Source: Anaeromyxobacter sp. Fw109-5
GTDB lineage: Bacteria; Myxococcota; Myxococcia; Myxococcales; Anaeromyxobacteraceae
Reading direction: 5' to 3'
Assembly (NCBI RefSeq): GCF_000017505.1
Contig: NC_009675.1
Span: forward strand, 2,790,001-2,854,000
Length of the DNA stretch: 64,000 nt
Part shown: one piece after another, positions 1 to 8,629 of the stretch
Layout of the letters: each line of letters begins with the position of its first letter
Position numbering within the stretch: position 1 is the stretch's first letter
Translations under genes and position numbers: made by a program
The notes under the pieces: model-generated
What the model saw: the letters and a program-made list of their open reading frames with translations, nothing else
Databases searched by the model: none
Told to the model about the DNA's origin: nothing

Positions 1-612
1 CTCCTCGGGGCGGAGCGGGCGGGGCTCGGGCCGGAGCAGCTGCAGCGTGGGGGCGGTGGTCCTCTTCCCGTCCACCTCGATCTCCTTCACGCCCTTGAAG
101 CTCGGCGTGTGCGGGTTGTGGCAGTTCACGCACAGGAAATAGGTCTTCTCGGCGTCCCACTGACCGACCCGCTTGCCGTGCACGCCGGCCCGCCAGTCGC
201 GGTACTTGTCGCCGTGGCACTGCCCGCACAGCCGGTACGACTCGGTGAACGGCACGGTGTCGCCGCTCGCGAGCTTCAGGACGTCGCGGTTGGCGGCGTC
301 GTGGCAGTCGAGGCACCAGCGGTGGTCGGAGTCGTGGTCGAAGACCTCCTGGATCTCCTCGTGGAAGCCGAGCTGGCGCCGCGTCCGGTCGCCCGGATCC
401 GAGTGGCAGCCGCTGCAGGGGAAGATCCCCTCGGAGAACGGCGGCGGCTGGGCCTGCACGAGCGGCGCCTCGGCCTTCGCTCGGGCCGGCTCCGGCGCGT
501 GGCTGGCTTTGGCCTCGGGCGCCGAGAGGCTCTGCTCCGCGGCGCGCACGGCGAGCGCCGCGAGGCTGAGTGCGACCGCGACGATCGGGACGGCGTGGGT
601 GGCAAGGCGCAT
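1..612 (-). CDS. Multiheme c-type cytochrome (3' part missing at window edge)
   Basis: The gene starts at ATG 612 and runs off the left edge without a stop; 204 codons are visible. The first ~24 residues are a signal peptide (charged start, Ala/Val/Leu core), followed by an Ala/Pro/Glu-rich stretch. Four CxxCH heme sites follow at residues 66-70 (CSGCH), 100-104 (CLDCH), 129-133 (CGQCH) and 161-165 (CVNCH), with extra His residues for bis-His ligation. It is therefore an exported multiheme electron carrier, probably periplasmic and part of an anaerobic respiratory chain. The partner complex lies outside the window. A GGGAG ribosome site precedes the ATG, and an FNR-type box lies about 50 bases upstream. 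The exact cytochrome family and final heme number cannot be fixed from this fragment. Confidence 0.88.
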   Translation of the reverse strand, partial: MRLATHAVPIVAVALSLAALAVRAAEQSLSAPEAKASHAPEPARAKAEAPLVQAQPPPFSEGIFPCSGCHSDPGDRTRRQLGFHEEIQEVFDHDSDHRWCLDCHDAANRDVLKLASGDTVPFTESYRLCGQCHGDKYRDWRAGVHGKRVGQWDAEKTYFLCVNCHNPHTPSFKGVKEIEVDGKRTTAPTLQLLRPEPRPLRPEE

Positions 613-633
613 GGTGTCTCCCGCTCTCGGGGG

Positions 634-674
634 AAACTACTCCGCGCCTTGATCTGTCGTTTGACGCCGGTCAA
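634..674 (-). promoter_or_regulatory. FNR/CRP-family operator and -10 box for the cytochrome gene
   Basis: Positions 661-674 read TTGACGCCGGTCAA, a perfect TTGAC-N4-GTCAA palindrome of the FNR/DNR/HcpR type. On the minus strand a -10-like TAGTTT lies at 639-634, about 31 bases centre to centre from the box. That matches a class II activated promoter (box near -41.5). An FNR-like protein with the matching ExxSR recognition helix is encoded at 35537-36247. The site is seen in the sequence; the regulator assignment is inferred. Confidence 0.6.
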
Positions 675-720
675 TTTCGCGCTCGCTCGCTTGGGGCGTG
701 AGCGCCCACTGACCTCGGCG

Positions 721-1977
721 CTACGCACCCTTGCGCGTCATGCCGAGCGGGCCCCGCTCCTGCCTCCGCCATTGACCGTGGGCCGCTCCCGAGGCCGCCA
801 GGCGGCCCAGCAGCGCCCTCGTCGTCCCGTCGATCCGCCCGGGGGCCGCGCCGCCCCAGGGCGTGCCGGGCAGTGGCATGAAGGCGTGCGCGTGGACCCG
901 CGCTCCCATCGCCGCGAGCCCCTGCATCTGCCCCCGCGTGGCGATTCGGTCGTCCTCCGTCTCGCCCGGGAGGCCGAAGATGAAGTCCACGGACGGCGTG
1001 AACCCCGCCTCGAGCGCCAGGCGCGCGGCCCGCGTGACGCTCTCCGCGTCGTGGCCCCGCCGCATCGAGACGAGCAGCCGGTCGGAGCCGGACTGACCTC
1101 CGATGACGAGCGTGCGGTTGTCGCAGTAGCGGCGGAGGAGCGCGAGCGCCTCGGCAGACACGTGCTCCGGCCGGAGCTCCGACGGAAAGGACCCCACGAA
1201 GAGCCGACGATCGGGTCCGATGGCCTCCCGCAACGTCGCGAGCAGCGCCTCGATCGCGGCGAGATCGCAGCCCCCGTCCGGCGAGCCCCACGAGAGCGCG
1301 GAGGGCGTCAGGACGCGCAGGTCGCGCGTCTCGAGGGCGGCGAGGTGGCGCGCCCAGCGGCGGATCGATTCGAGCGATCGGTGCCGGAATCGGGCGCGGA
1401 AGAGGAACGGCGTCTGGCAGAAGCGGCAGGCCCACGCGCAGCCGCGCGTGACCTCCAGCGGCCCGATGCGCGCCGCGCGCGGCGCGAAGGGCGGGAGCGC
1501 GTCGAGGTCCACCGGAGCGGCGCGTCCGCTCGTGCGCACTCCGCCGCCGTCGAGCCAGGCGAGGCCAGGGCCGGCGCGGGGATCGTCGCCGACGGAGAGC
1601 CGCGCGAGCAACGCGGGCAGCGTCTCCTCCCCTTCTCCTACCGCCACGAGGTCGAAGCCGGCCCCGAGCGTGGCCGCCGGCTCCGCGCTCGCGTGCGGCC
1701 CGCCCGCGACGTGCAGCACGCGCCCGTCCGGCAGCGCCGCGCGGACGCGGGCGAGCTCGGCGGCCACCTCGTCGAAGCTCGCGGTGTAGAAGGACCACGC
1801 CACCACCGGGCACCGCCCGCTCGCCAGCGCCGCAGCGGCGGCGTCGATCACCGCCTCGGGCGAGGTCGCGACGACCGCCGGGATCTCCGCGGTGGCGGGG
1901 TGTGCCTCGACCGCGCCGAGCAGCACGTTGAGCGCGTGCCGCGCCGTCCGGCGGTAATGGAGGACGAGGGTCGTCAC
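721..1977 (-). CDS. B12-binding-type radical SAM protein (TIGR04013-like)
   Basis: A 418-residue radical SAM enzyme. Residues ~1-130 resemble the B12-binding-like N-terminal domain common in this group (HVAGGPHAS and VGEGEETL segments). The radical SAM centre follows with CxxxCxxC cysteines at C180, C184 and C187, which hold the 4Fe-4S cluster. Later parts fit a TIM barrel (FGLPGETEDD loop). The family closest to memory is TIGR04013; the substrate is unknown. GTG 1977 is chosen because homology-like sequence begins there. The frame stays open upstream through a hexanucleotide array that would add a long Arg-Pro run, which is unlikely to be translated. No strong ribosome site is visible, so the start is uncertain. 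Confidence 0.75.
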   Translation of the reverse strand: MTTLVLHYRRTARHALNVLLGAVEAHPATAEIPAVVATSPEAVIDAAAAALASGRCPVVAWSFYTASFDEVAAELARVRAALPDGRVLHVAGGPHASAEPAATLGAGFDLVAVGEGEETLPALLARLSVGDDPRAGPGLAWLDGGGVRTSGRAAPVDLDALPPFAPRAARIGPLEVTRGCAWACRFCQTPFLFRARFRHRSLESIRRWARHLAALETRDLRVLTPSALSWGSPDGGCDLAAIEALLATLREAIGPDRRLFVGSFPSELRPEHVSAEALALLRRYCDNRTLVIGGQSGSDRLLVSMRRGHDAESVTRAARLALEAGFTPSVDFIFGLPGETEDDRIATRGQMQGLAAMGARVHAHAFMPLPGTPWGGAAPGRIDGTTRALLGRLAASGAAHGQWRRQERGPLGMTRKGA

Positions 1978-2046
1978 GGCGAGGCCGAGGTTCCCCCGGG
2001 GCCGCCCCGGCGGCAAGGGGCGACCGGGCGGGCTTGGTGGACGGGG

Positions 2047-2201
2047 GAGGTCGGGGTCGGGGTCGTGGCGAGGTCGGGGTCGAGGTCGCGGTCGGGGTCG
2101 GGGTCGAGGTCGAGGTCGCGGTCGGGGTCGAGGTCGCGGTCGCGGTCGCGGTCGCGGTCGCGGTCGAGGTCGAGGTCGAGGTCGGGGTCGAGGTCGGGGT
2201 C
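2047..2201. repeat. GGTCGR hexanucleotide tandem array 1
   Basis: About 26 imperfect units of GGTCGG/GGTCGA with some GGTCGC, G-rich on the plus strand. It ends about 70 bases upstream of the GTG of the radical SAM gene (minus strand), so it lies in that gene's leader or promoter region. All six frames are open through it, because the units are 6 bases long and contain no stop. Confidence 0.95.
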
Positions 2202-2687
2202 TCTTCATTCGTCACATCCCACGGCGACAGCACGCGCATTCGGGCAGGTCGTGTGCCGTCGCCCGTACGCAGACGGGGCTCGGGCATCGAGGGGAGAAGC
2301 GCTCAGTTCTCGGCGCGCCTCGCGCATCGCACGGGCGGGTCTTCGTCGCCGTCGACGCGAGGACTGGGGAGCGGGCGGAGCAGGTCCGAGGAAGGTCGCG
2401 CAACCGTCTAGCGGCATTCACTCATAGTCCCTGCTATCTCCAGCGACAGCGCTTACGGGCCACTCGAGTCCCAGTTGCGGTGGGTGAACGTTGCCCTCTT
2501 GACGAGGTTCGAGGCGAAACGCGCTTCGACGTCCGCGGTACGTCGAGAGCACGTACCTCGCGAGCGCAGGCAGGCCGCGCCGTGCGCGTCCGGCGCGCCG
2601 CGTGGACGGCGAAGGGGCGGGGCCGGAAAACGGCGCAGGCGCGATCCTGGTGCGTTTCCGAAGGGGCCGACATCGCGTGTTACGAAG
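2202..2687. other. Gene-free stretch
   Basis: About 490 bases without a convincing gene on either strand. Open frames here are Arg-rich, lack recognisable motifs and are typical of high-GC noise. No terminator, tRNA or insertion-sequence end was recognised. Confidence 0.5.
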
Positions 2688-2706
2688 GGTGCACAGGAGG
2701 TGCACC
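2688..2706 (+). promoter_or_regulatory. Hairpin holding the ribosome binding site of the HNH-like gene
   Basis: GGTGCAC (2688-2694) and GTGCACC (2700-2706) are perfect inverted repeats. Their 5-base loop, AGGAG, is the Shine-Dalgarno core, and the 3' arm abuts the ATG at 2707. It could be a translational control hairpin or a protein-binding palindrome; neither is proven. Confidence 0.5.
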
Positions 2707-3237
2707 ATGCCCGCGATCGCCCCTTCCGCCCTCGACTCGACCCTCCTCGCCCAGCGCCTGCGCGAGCTCGCCGGCCAGGAGCGCGACGTCCAGGTCGAGT
2801 TCCTCCTCCACCTCGAGGTGTTCGATCGCCGCCGCGCGTACGTGGACGCCGGGTACCCCTCGCTCTGGGCGTATTGCCTGGAGGTGCTCCACCTGCGCGA
2901 GGGCGCTGCCGGGCGACGCATCCAGGCGATGCGGGTGCTGCGCCGGTTCCCCAGCCTCGAGGACGCCCTGCGAGATGGCCGCCTTTGCATCTCCACCGTC
3001 CAGCTGCTCGGCCAGGTGCTGACCGAGGAGAACCTGCCCGACCTCGTCGCCCGGGCCGCCTACCGCACCAAGGCCGAGGTGGATCACCTCGTCGCCTCGC
3101 TCCAGGCGCGCACCGCTCCGCGGGCGGGCCTGCGCAAGCTGCCCGACCGCGCCTCAGCCGCGAGCGCCCTGGCGCTGCCGCTGGCGGCAGTGGATGCCGG
3201 ACCTGCCGAGCCGCAGCAGGCCCTGTGGGGACCGTGA
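2707..3237 (+). pseudogene. Truncated HNH-endonuclease family protein (N-terminal part only)
   Basis: The 176-residue product resembles the N-terminal helical domain of the myxobacterial DUF222-like HNH endonucleases: a first helix on alternative cell-surface-like wording 'LLxHLxxVDxRRxYxxxGYPSLxAYC', then a region with alternating RRFP, and a domain ending near RKLP. Intact members, as I recall them, are roughly twice as long and carry a C-terminal HNH nuclease domain; none follows here. After the stop at 3237 no frame shows an HNH motif before array 2 begins at 3402. The ATG at 2707 has an excellent AGGAGG site. Most likely a 3'-truncated remnant, though expression of the stub cannot be excluded. 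Confidence 0.6.
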
Positions 3238-3401
3238 CCGCGGACCTACGGAACGGGAGCAAAGCCGACCGCAGCACCTTTCCGGCGACGCGGCGGATGC
3301 GCGGCGACGCCGCTCCTCCGGCCCCCTCGTAGCCCGCTTTCCCTCGCTCGTGCTGCTCCCTCGCTCGTGCTGCTCCCTCGCGCGTGCCCACCACGGTCGC
3401 G

Positions 3402-3591
<190 letters not shown>

Positions 3592-3689
3592 CGGGAAGCA
3601 GGAGCGAGGCTCCGGCCGCCAGCACGGGCGCGATCCGCGGCCCCGACGTGCGCGGTAAGGGATACACTCTTCGTCCATCGCGGCTCGGG

Positions 3690-4646
3690 ATGCCTCCTCC
3701 CCCTTCCGACCTCTCCCGGCGGCGCGCCGGCCTGGGGCCTCGCCTCGCTGGCTTCGTCGCCGCCTTCCTCGCCGCGACGCTGGCTGCGCGGGGCGTGCGG
3801 CTTCTGCTGACCGGCCGGGCGCGGCTCGCTCCCGGACCCGCTGCGAGCGCGGAGCCCTACTTCCTGCTGTATCGCCTGACGGGGGTGGCCGCGGTGCTCC
3901 TCGCGTCGTGGCTCGCGTTGCGGTTCCTCGAGTCGCGCCGCCTCGCCGACCTCGGGCTCGGAGGCGGCGTCCGGAAGGCTGCGTACGACGGCGCCCGTGG
4001 CGCCACCCTCGCGAGCGGCATCTTCGTCGCCGGGTTCGCCGCGCTCCTCGTCACGGGGCACGCCCGCATCGTGGGCACGACGCTCGACTGGCGCGCCCTG
4101 GCGCTTCAGGCGGCCCCGGCAACGCTCCTCGTCGGCCTGTACGAGGAGCTCCTGTTCCGCGGATACCTCTTCCAGGCCATCGTGGAGCGGCTCCGCCCCT
4201 GGCCCGCGATCCTGCTCGTCTCCGGCGTGTTCGGCGCGATCCACTATCCGAACCCCGGGGTCACCGCACTCGGCGCGGCCGCGACGGCGCTCTACGGAGT
4301 CCTCCTCGGCGCTCTCCTGGTCCGAACCCGCAGCCTCTGGACCTGCATCGGCTTCCACTTCGCGGGCAACCTGGTTCAGGCTGCGCTGCTCGGCTCGCGC
4401 GCGAGCGGGATGAGCTTCGGGGCGAGCATTCTCAGCGTCGATTACCGGCCGACGCTCTTCGCCGGCGCGCCGAGCGGCCTCGAGGCCGCGGCGCCGACCC
4501 TGCTCGTCGCCCTCCTCGCGCTGGCGTGGGTGCTGCGATGCGGCGCGTGGAGCGCGCGGGACGGCGCGCGGGTGCTGTGGTCCGGCGCGGGTCCGCCTCC
4601 GCCTACTGCCACTCGCAGCGGAACTCGCAGCACTCCGCCTTCCTAG
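3690..4646 (+). CDS. CPBP-family intramembrane metalloprotease
   Basis: A 318-residue membrane protein with several hydrophobic helices. It carries the CPBP (CAAX protease/Abi) signature: motif 1 EELLFR at residues 152-157, motif 2 with H185 (FGAIHYPN) and motif 3 with H223 (GFHFAGN). These Glu and His residues form the presumed catalytic or metal site inside the membrane. Bacterial members act in protein processing, bacteriocin immunity or stress; the target here is unknown. ATG 3690 is chosen as the first start after array 2, although the ribosome site is weak. The Pro/Thr/Ser-rich C terminus overlaps the 3' end of the convergent gene by 44 bases. Confidence 0.8.
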   Translation: MPPPPSDLSRRRAGLGPRLAGFVAAFLAATLAARGVRLLLTGRARLAPGPAASAEPYFLLYRLTGVAAVLLASWLALRFLESRRLADLGLGGGVRKAAYDGARGATLASGIFVAGFAALLVTGHARIVGTTLDWRALALQAAPATLLVGLYEELLFRGYLFQAIVERLRPWPAILLVSGVFGAIHYPNPGVTALGAAATALYGVLLGALLVRTRSLWTCIGFHFAGNLVQAALLGSRASGMSFGASILSVDYRPTLFAGAPSGLEAAAPTLLVALLALAWVLRCGAWSARDGARVLWSGAGPPPPTATRSGTRSTPPS

Positions 4647-5211
4647 ACCGGCAGCGGGTCTCGACCACGCTCACGCCCCGGCCGCCGCAGAGCTCGATCG
4701 CGTGCTGGAGCCAGCCGACCGTCGTCAGGCAGTCCTCTGCGACGATCTCCTCGTCGCCGAACGTGCGGACCAGCGCGGCGCGCTCTCCGGTCGCCTCGTG
4801 GACCCGGCGCCCGGAGGAGTGCTGCGACGAGTACATGCGAGGGACGTCCGCGAGGAACCGCTGTGGGTCTCCCTCGCGCACGAACGCGCGCTGGACTCCG
4901 GCGGGCCCGAGGTTCGTCGCTGCGCTGAAGCGGCCCATGTCCAGGAAGAGCCGGATGCGATCGCCGTTGGACAGGATCGCCGCCGCGGTCATCTCGAGAC
5001 GGAGCAAGAGGTCCGCGGGGTACCAGCCGCTCTGGAGCACGATCCCCCGGAGCGCCTCCTGATCGGCCTTCGAGAGGTGGCGCACCACCCGCCCCGCCCG
5101 CTCGGGCCCCTGGGCCTCCAGATACTTGAGGCGCGCGAGGAGAAGCGTTCCCTTCACCTTTCCCGTGGCGCGCGTTCCACTCGGGGTCGAGGCGCTCGAG
5201 CTGTCGGGCAT
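4603..5211 (-). CDS. Myxobacterial TIGR02265 / DUF2378-type protein
   Basis: A 202-residue soluble protein. The pattern KGTLLLARLKYL near the start, SGWYP in the middle, LTTVGWLQHAIELCGGRGV and a Cys-rich end (CRSRKAECCEFRCEW) fits the TIGR02265 family, which is expanded in myxobacteria. Function is unknown. The Cys-rich end resembles V4R/heme-NO-binding-type domains, so ligand sensing is a possibility but only inference. ATG 5211 is chosen because upstream residues are low complexity. It overlaps the convergent CPBP gene tail to tail. Confidence 0.65.
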   Translation of the reverse strand: MPDSSSASTPSGTRATGKVKGTLLLARLKYLEAQGPERAGRVVRHLSKADQEALRGIVLQSGWYPADLLLRLEMTAAAILSNGDRIRLFLDMGRFSAATNLGPAGVQRAFVREGDPQRFLADVPRMYSSQHSSGRRVHEATGERAALVRTFGDEEIVAEDCLTTVGWLQHAIELCGGRGVSVVETRCRSRKAECCEFRCEWQ

Positions 5212-5345
5212 GGATGGCCTCCGCGCGGCAAAGGACCGCAGGCGGTCACTTCGCCGGCCCGCGCAGCAGGTGTCAACCCCAACCTGGCGCGACCACCGCT
5301 CCCACATTCACGCACCGAGTACCCGGGCGGGTAGCGGCCGTCCGC

Positions 5346-7154
5346 CTAGAACGTCCCGCGCGCGAGCACGTGGCGCATGGCCACCGTCCCGACCAGCCGC
5401 CGCCGATCGTCGACCACCGGCAGCCGCTCGAGGTCCGTCTCGGCGAAGCGCTGGGCGACCTCGGCGAGCGACATCGTCGTGGTGATCGGCAGCACGTCGC
5501 GGTTCACCACGTCCGCCGCCACGATCATGCCGAGGTGCGCGTGGTCGGAGATGGTCCCCTTGAGCGCGTCGAGCTGGATGACGCCGAGGAGCTCGTTGTC
5601 GGTCGTGGTCACGTAGAGATCGTGGCCGGGCGGGAGCGAGAGGAGCTTCTTCAGCATCTGGTCGAAGGGCATGGTCGGCTCGACGCGCTCGGCGTCGGGC
5701 ACCACCAGCGCGGCGACGGGCGTCCGGCGCAACCAGTCGGGGCGCGGGAACTCGGGCAGGCGCACGCCGCGGCGGCGCAGCGGCGCCGTGTAGAGCGAGT
5801 CGGGCTCGATCGCGCGGCTCGTCGCCGCGGCGATGGCGGCGGAGAGCATGAGGGGGAGGATGACCCCGTAGTCGCCGGTCATCTCGAAGATGATGAGCAC
5901 CGAGGAGACCGCGGCGTGGGTCGTGCCGGCGAGCACGCCGGCCATCCCGACGAGGGCGAGCGCGCCGGGCGGCGCCAGCCCCGGGAACGCCAGCGCGAGC
6001 AGCTCGCCCGCCGCCCCGCCGATGGCCGCGCCGTAGAACAGCGACGGCGTGAAGAGGCCGCCCGGGACGCCCGAGGCGGTGCAGAGCGCGCTCGCCAGCA
6101 GCTTCAGGACGGGGAAGAGCAGCAATGCCTTCAGCTGCACGGTCCCGAGCAGCATGGCGTGCACGGTGTCGAAGCCGTTGCCCAGCACCGGCGCCCAGCG
6201 CAGCGACATGAGCCCGACGATGAAGAGCCCGAGCACCGGCAGGAGCGGCCTCATCCAGCGCGGGAACCGCTCGAAGGTGACCTCCACCCAGCCCATGACG
6301 CGGACGTAGATGACCGACGCGAGCCCGAGGAACGGCGCGAGGACGAGGGCGGGGATGAGCTCCCGCGGGTGGAGCAGCTCGTACTCCGGGATGATGTACG
6401 TCATGTGCGCGCCCGGAAGGATGCGCGACACGGCGGTGGCCACCACGCACGACACGACGATGGGCCCGAGGAGCTCGAGCGCGAACGAGCCGAGCAGCAC
6501 CTCGAGGCCGAAGAGCGCGCCGCCGATGGGGGTGTCGTACGCGGCGGCGATCCCCGACGCGGCCCCGCACGCGACCAGGACGCGCGCCTGGCGCTCGTCG
6601 AGACGGAGCCGCGTGGCGAGCCACGAGCCCGAAGCCGCCCCCGCCTGGACGAGCGCGCCCTCGCGGCCGAGCGACGCGCCCATGCCCACGCCCACGATGG
6701 AGAGCAGCCCGCGCACCATGGTGGGCCCGAGCGCGAGCTGCCGGTCGCGGTGCCAGATCGCCTCGATGATGCGCGCCGTGCCGTGACCACCCATGGGGCG
6801 ACGCCACAGCAGGAACACCAACGTCACGAGCGCGCCCGCGGCGGTCGGCACGAGCACGCGGTGGAGCGGCCCCGCCGCCTCGACGGCGGCGATGAACCGG
6901 TCCGCGTCCGGCCAGGCGAGCCCCTGGACGAGCCGCAGCACGTAGAGGAGCGCCCCGGCGCCCAGGCCCGACAGCAGCCCCGTCGCGATGACCAGCACCC
7001 AGAAGCGCTGCGCGGCCGCCGGGAGGATGCGGAGGAAGTCTCGCAGGGAGCGGAAGAACAGCGGCGGCGCGCCGCCGGGAGGCACCTGCGCGCCGTTGGG
7101 CGTCCCCCCGGGAGTGGCGCTCGTCCCGCGACCTGTTCCCGTCGTCGAAGCCAC
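5346..7154 (-). CDS. ClC-type chloride channel/antiporter with CBS pair
   Basis: A ~602-residue protein. The membrane part (residues ~50-460) has the ClC selectivity motifs: GREG at 163-166, with Glu165 in the gating-glutamate position, and GGLFTPSL near 375. The last ~130 residues form two CBS domains, which in this family bind adenine nucleotides and tune gating. It would move chloride across the inner membrane, possibly coupled to protons. GTG 7154 gives a Gly/Thr/Pro-rich N terminus; GTG 7085 is an alternative and neither has a clear ribosome site. The gene is divergent from the membrane protein at 7326. Confidence 0.85.
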   Translation of the reverse strand: MASTTGTGRGTSATPGGTPNGAQVPPGGAPPLFFRSLRDFLRILPAAAQRFWVLVIATGLLSGLGAGALLYVLRLVQGLAWPDADRFIAAVEAAGPLHRVLVPTAAGALVTLVFLLWRRPMGGHGTARIIEAIWHRDRQLALGPTMVRGLLSIVGVGMGASLGREGALVQAGAASGSWLATRLRLDERQARVLVACGAASGIAAAYDTPIGGALFGLEVLLGSFALELLGPIVVSCVVATAVSRILPGAHMTYIIPEYELLHPRELIPALVLAPFLGLASVIYVRVMGWVEVTFERFPRWMRPLLPVLGLFIVGLMSLRWAPVLGNGFDTVHAMLLGTVQLKALLLFPVLKLLASALCTASGVPGGLFTPSLFYGAAIGGAAGELLALAFPGLAPPGALALVGMAGVLAGTTHAAVSSVLIIFEMTGDYGVILPLMLSAAIAAATSRAIEPDSLYTAPLRRRGVRLPEFPRPDWLRRTPVAALVVPDAERVEPTMPFDQMLKKLLSLPPGHDLYVTTTDNELLGVIQLDALKGTISDHAHLGMIVAADVVNRDVLPITTTMSLAEVAQRFAETDLERLPVVDDRRRLVGTVAMRHVLARGTF

Positions 7155-7325
7155 GCGTTGGTGGGCCGCCCGTGTCCCCCAAGTTCGGCACGGGGCAGGC
7201 GCGCCGGCAACCCGTCCCGCCGCGACCGACCACGACGCTCGGTCGCGGGCGCGCGGGCGTTGGGGTGACGCCTGTCGCCGCGAGGGCTCTACCGCCTGCC
7301 GGGTCGGGACGCAAGCTTCCCTGGA

Positions 7326-8291
7326 GTGGATCCGGCGAAGGAAGTCGTGGCGGAGCCCGGCGCACACACCGTGCGGGATTTCACCCGCCGTGCCCGCCGG
7401 CTCGCCGCGCTCCACGTCGCCCTCGCCATGGGGGCCGTCGCCGGCGAGGTGCTCCTCGCGGTCCGGGGCAAGGTGCTCGTCACCCTCACGCAGCGCTCCA
7501 ACGTCGAGACGCTCACCCTCGCCTTCTTCGCGGTGTTCTTCGCCTACGTCGGGGTCCTCGGCGCGCGCGGCTTCCCCGGAGCGCTCCAGGTCCTCCGCTT
7601 CGCGCTCCTCGCGCGGGTGCGCGGCGGCGACGCAGCCGAGCGCGCCAAGCACGAGGCCCTCGGGCCGCCCCGGGCCGAGCCGCCCCTCGCCGCCGTGAAC
7701 GTGGTCCTCGAGCGGGCGGACGCCCCCGGCCGACCCTTCGAGCTGCGGGTCGAGGACGCGGCGGGATCGATGGGGCGGCTGCACGTGGACGGCGCGCGCG
7801 TCCAGCACCGCCCCCACCGCCGGGACGGCTCGAACAACCTCCTCGCCTACTTCGCGCACCAGGTGGACGACGTCGCGGGCCGCCGGCAAGGACGGACGGT
7901 GGACGTCGTCGAGTGGGGGACGCTCGACGACGAGGGCACGCACGAGTTCCTCGCGCTGGCCGAGTTCGGGCGCAACCTCGGCAACGCGCTCGGGAAGCAC
8001 GGCCTCTGGCCGCGCGTCGTCCTCACCGCCGAGGACTGCGCCGAGCTCGAGCGGCGCCTCTCGGCGATCTGCCCGGCCCTGCGCGACGAGGGGTTCCTGC
8101 CGCACTGGGAGTACCAGGGGGAGCACAAGCTCCCCATCGTGCCGGAGCCGCTCGGGCTCGCGAGCCTCGGGCGGACCGAGCGGCGCGCCGATCCGCTCCC
8201 ATCGCTCACCGCGCTGACCGTCGTCGTCGCGGCGGCGACCGCGATCCTCGCCGCCGTGATCTTCTTCCCGCCGTGGGTGCCGGGGAAGTGA
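7326..8291 (+). CDS. Membrane protein of unknown function
   Basis: The product has 321 residues and I do not recognise it. Hydrophobic segments lie at about residues 24-46, 65-82 and 294-313. A soluble region (~100-290) sits between the second and third, so both termini are near the membrane. The soluble part is mixed alpha/beta with a VDVVEWGTLDDEGTHEFLALA segment. GTG 7326 has a CTGGAG site just upstream. Its stop is separated by one base from the GTG of the next small gene, so the two are surely co-transcribed and probably act together. Confidence 0.65.
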   Translation: MDPAKEVVAEPGAHTVRDFTRRARRLAALHVALAMGAVAGEVLLAVRGKVLVTLTQRSNVETLTLAFFAVFFAYVGVLGARGFPGALQVLRFALLARVRGGDAAERAKHEALGPPRAEPPLAAVNVVLERADAPGRPFELRVEDAAGSMGRLHVDGARVQHRPHRRDGSNNLLAYFAHQVDDVAGRRQGRTVDVVEWGTLDDEGTHEFLALAEFGRNLGNALGKHGLWPRVVLTAEDCAELERRLSAICPALRDEGFLPHWEYQGEHKLPIVPEPLGLASLGRTERRADPLPSLTALTVVVAAATAILAAVIFFPPWVPGK

Positions 8292-8292
8292 C

Positions 8293-8619
8293 GTGAAGCG
8301 CGCCCTCACGATCCTCCTCGTCGCCGCAGCGTTCGCCCTCGCCGTGAGGGCGTGCGCGGGGCCCCGACCACGGATCGCGGCGTCGTGGCTGGAGCAGGCG
8401 CCGGGGGGCTGGGTCGCCGCCGCGCGCGTCCGCAACGAGGGCGGCGCGGGAGAGATCCAGGTGACGTTCCGCCTGCGCGACCGCGCGACGGGGCGATCGA
8501 TCCCGGCGGAGGCCACCGCGCACGCCCAGGACGGCGAGGAGATCGAGGTGCGGGTGTGGGTGCCGGCGCCGCCGGGGAGCTGGTCGCTCGAGGCGGAGTC
8601 GGAGTACCCGCCCCGCTGA
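8293..8619 (+). CDS. Small exported or anchored hypothetical protein
   Basis: A 108-residue product starting GTG at 8293, one base after the preceding stop. Residues 1-21 form a signal-like helix (KR, then a Leu/Ala/Val core) ending in RACAGP, which is not a good lipobox. The rest is predicted beta-rich (WVAAARVRNEGG, IQVTFRLRD, EIEVRVWVPAP), as in immunoglobulin-like folds. No family recognised. It is probably a periplasmic partner of the membrane protein at 7326. It ends 10 bases from the convergent MFS gene. Confidence 0.6.
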   Translation: MKRALTILLVAAAFALAVRACAGPRPRIAASWLEQAPGGWVAAARVRNEGGAGEIQVTFRLRDRATGRSIPAEATAHAQDGEEIEVRVWVPAPPGSWSLEAESEYPPR

Positions 8620-8629
8620 GCGAGGGCCG

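Noticed and set aside
1978-2208. N-terminal extension of the radical SAM protein through array 1, giving a ~50-residue Arg-Pro run
   Set aside because: The repeat has no stops in any frame, so openness is no evidence. Family-like sequence begins at GTG 1977.
2418-2480. Segment resembling an attachment site or RNA-gene tail
   Set aside because: No integrase or matching second copy is present and no cloverleaf could be drawn.
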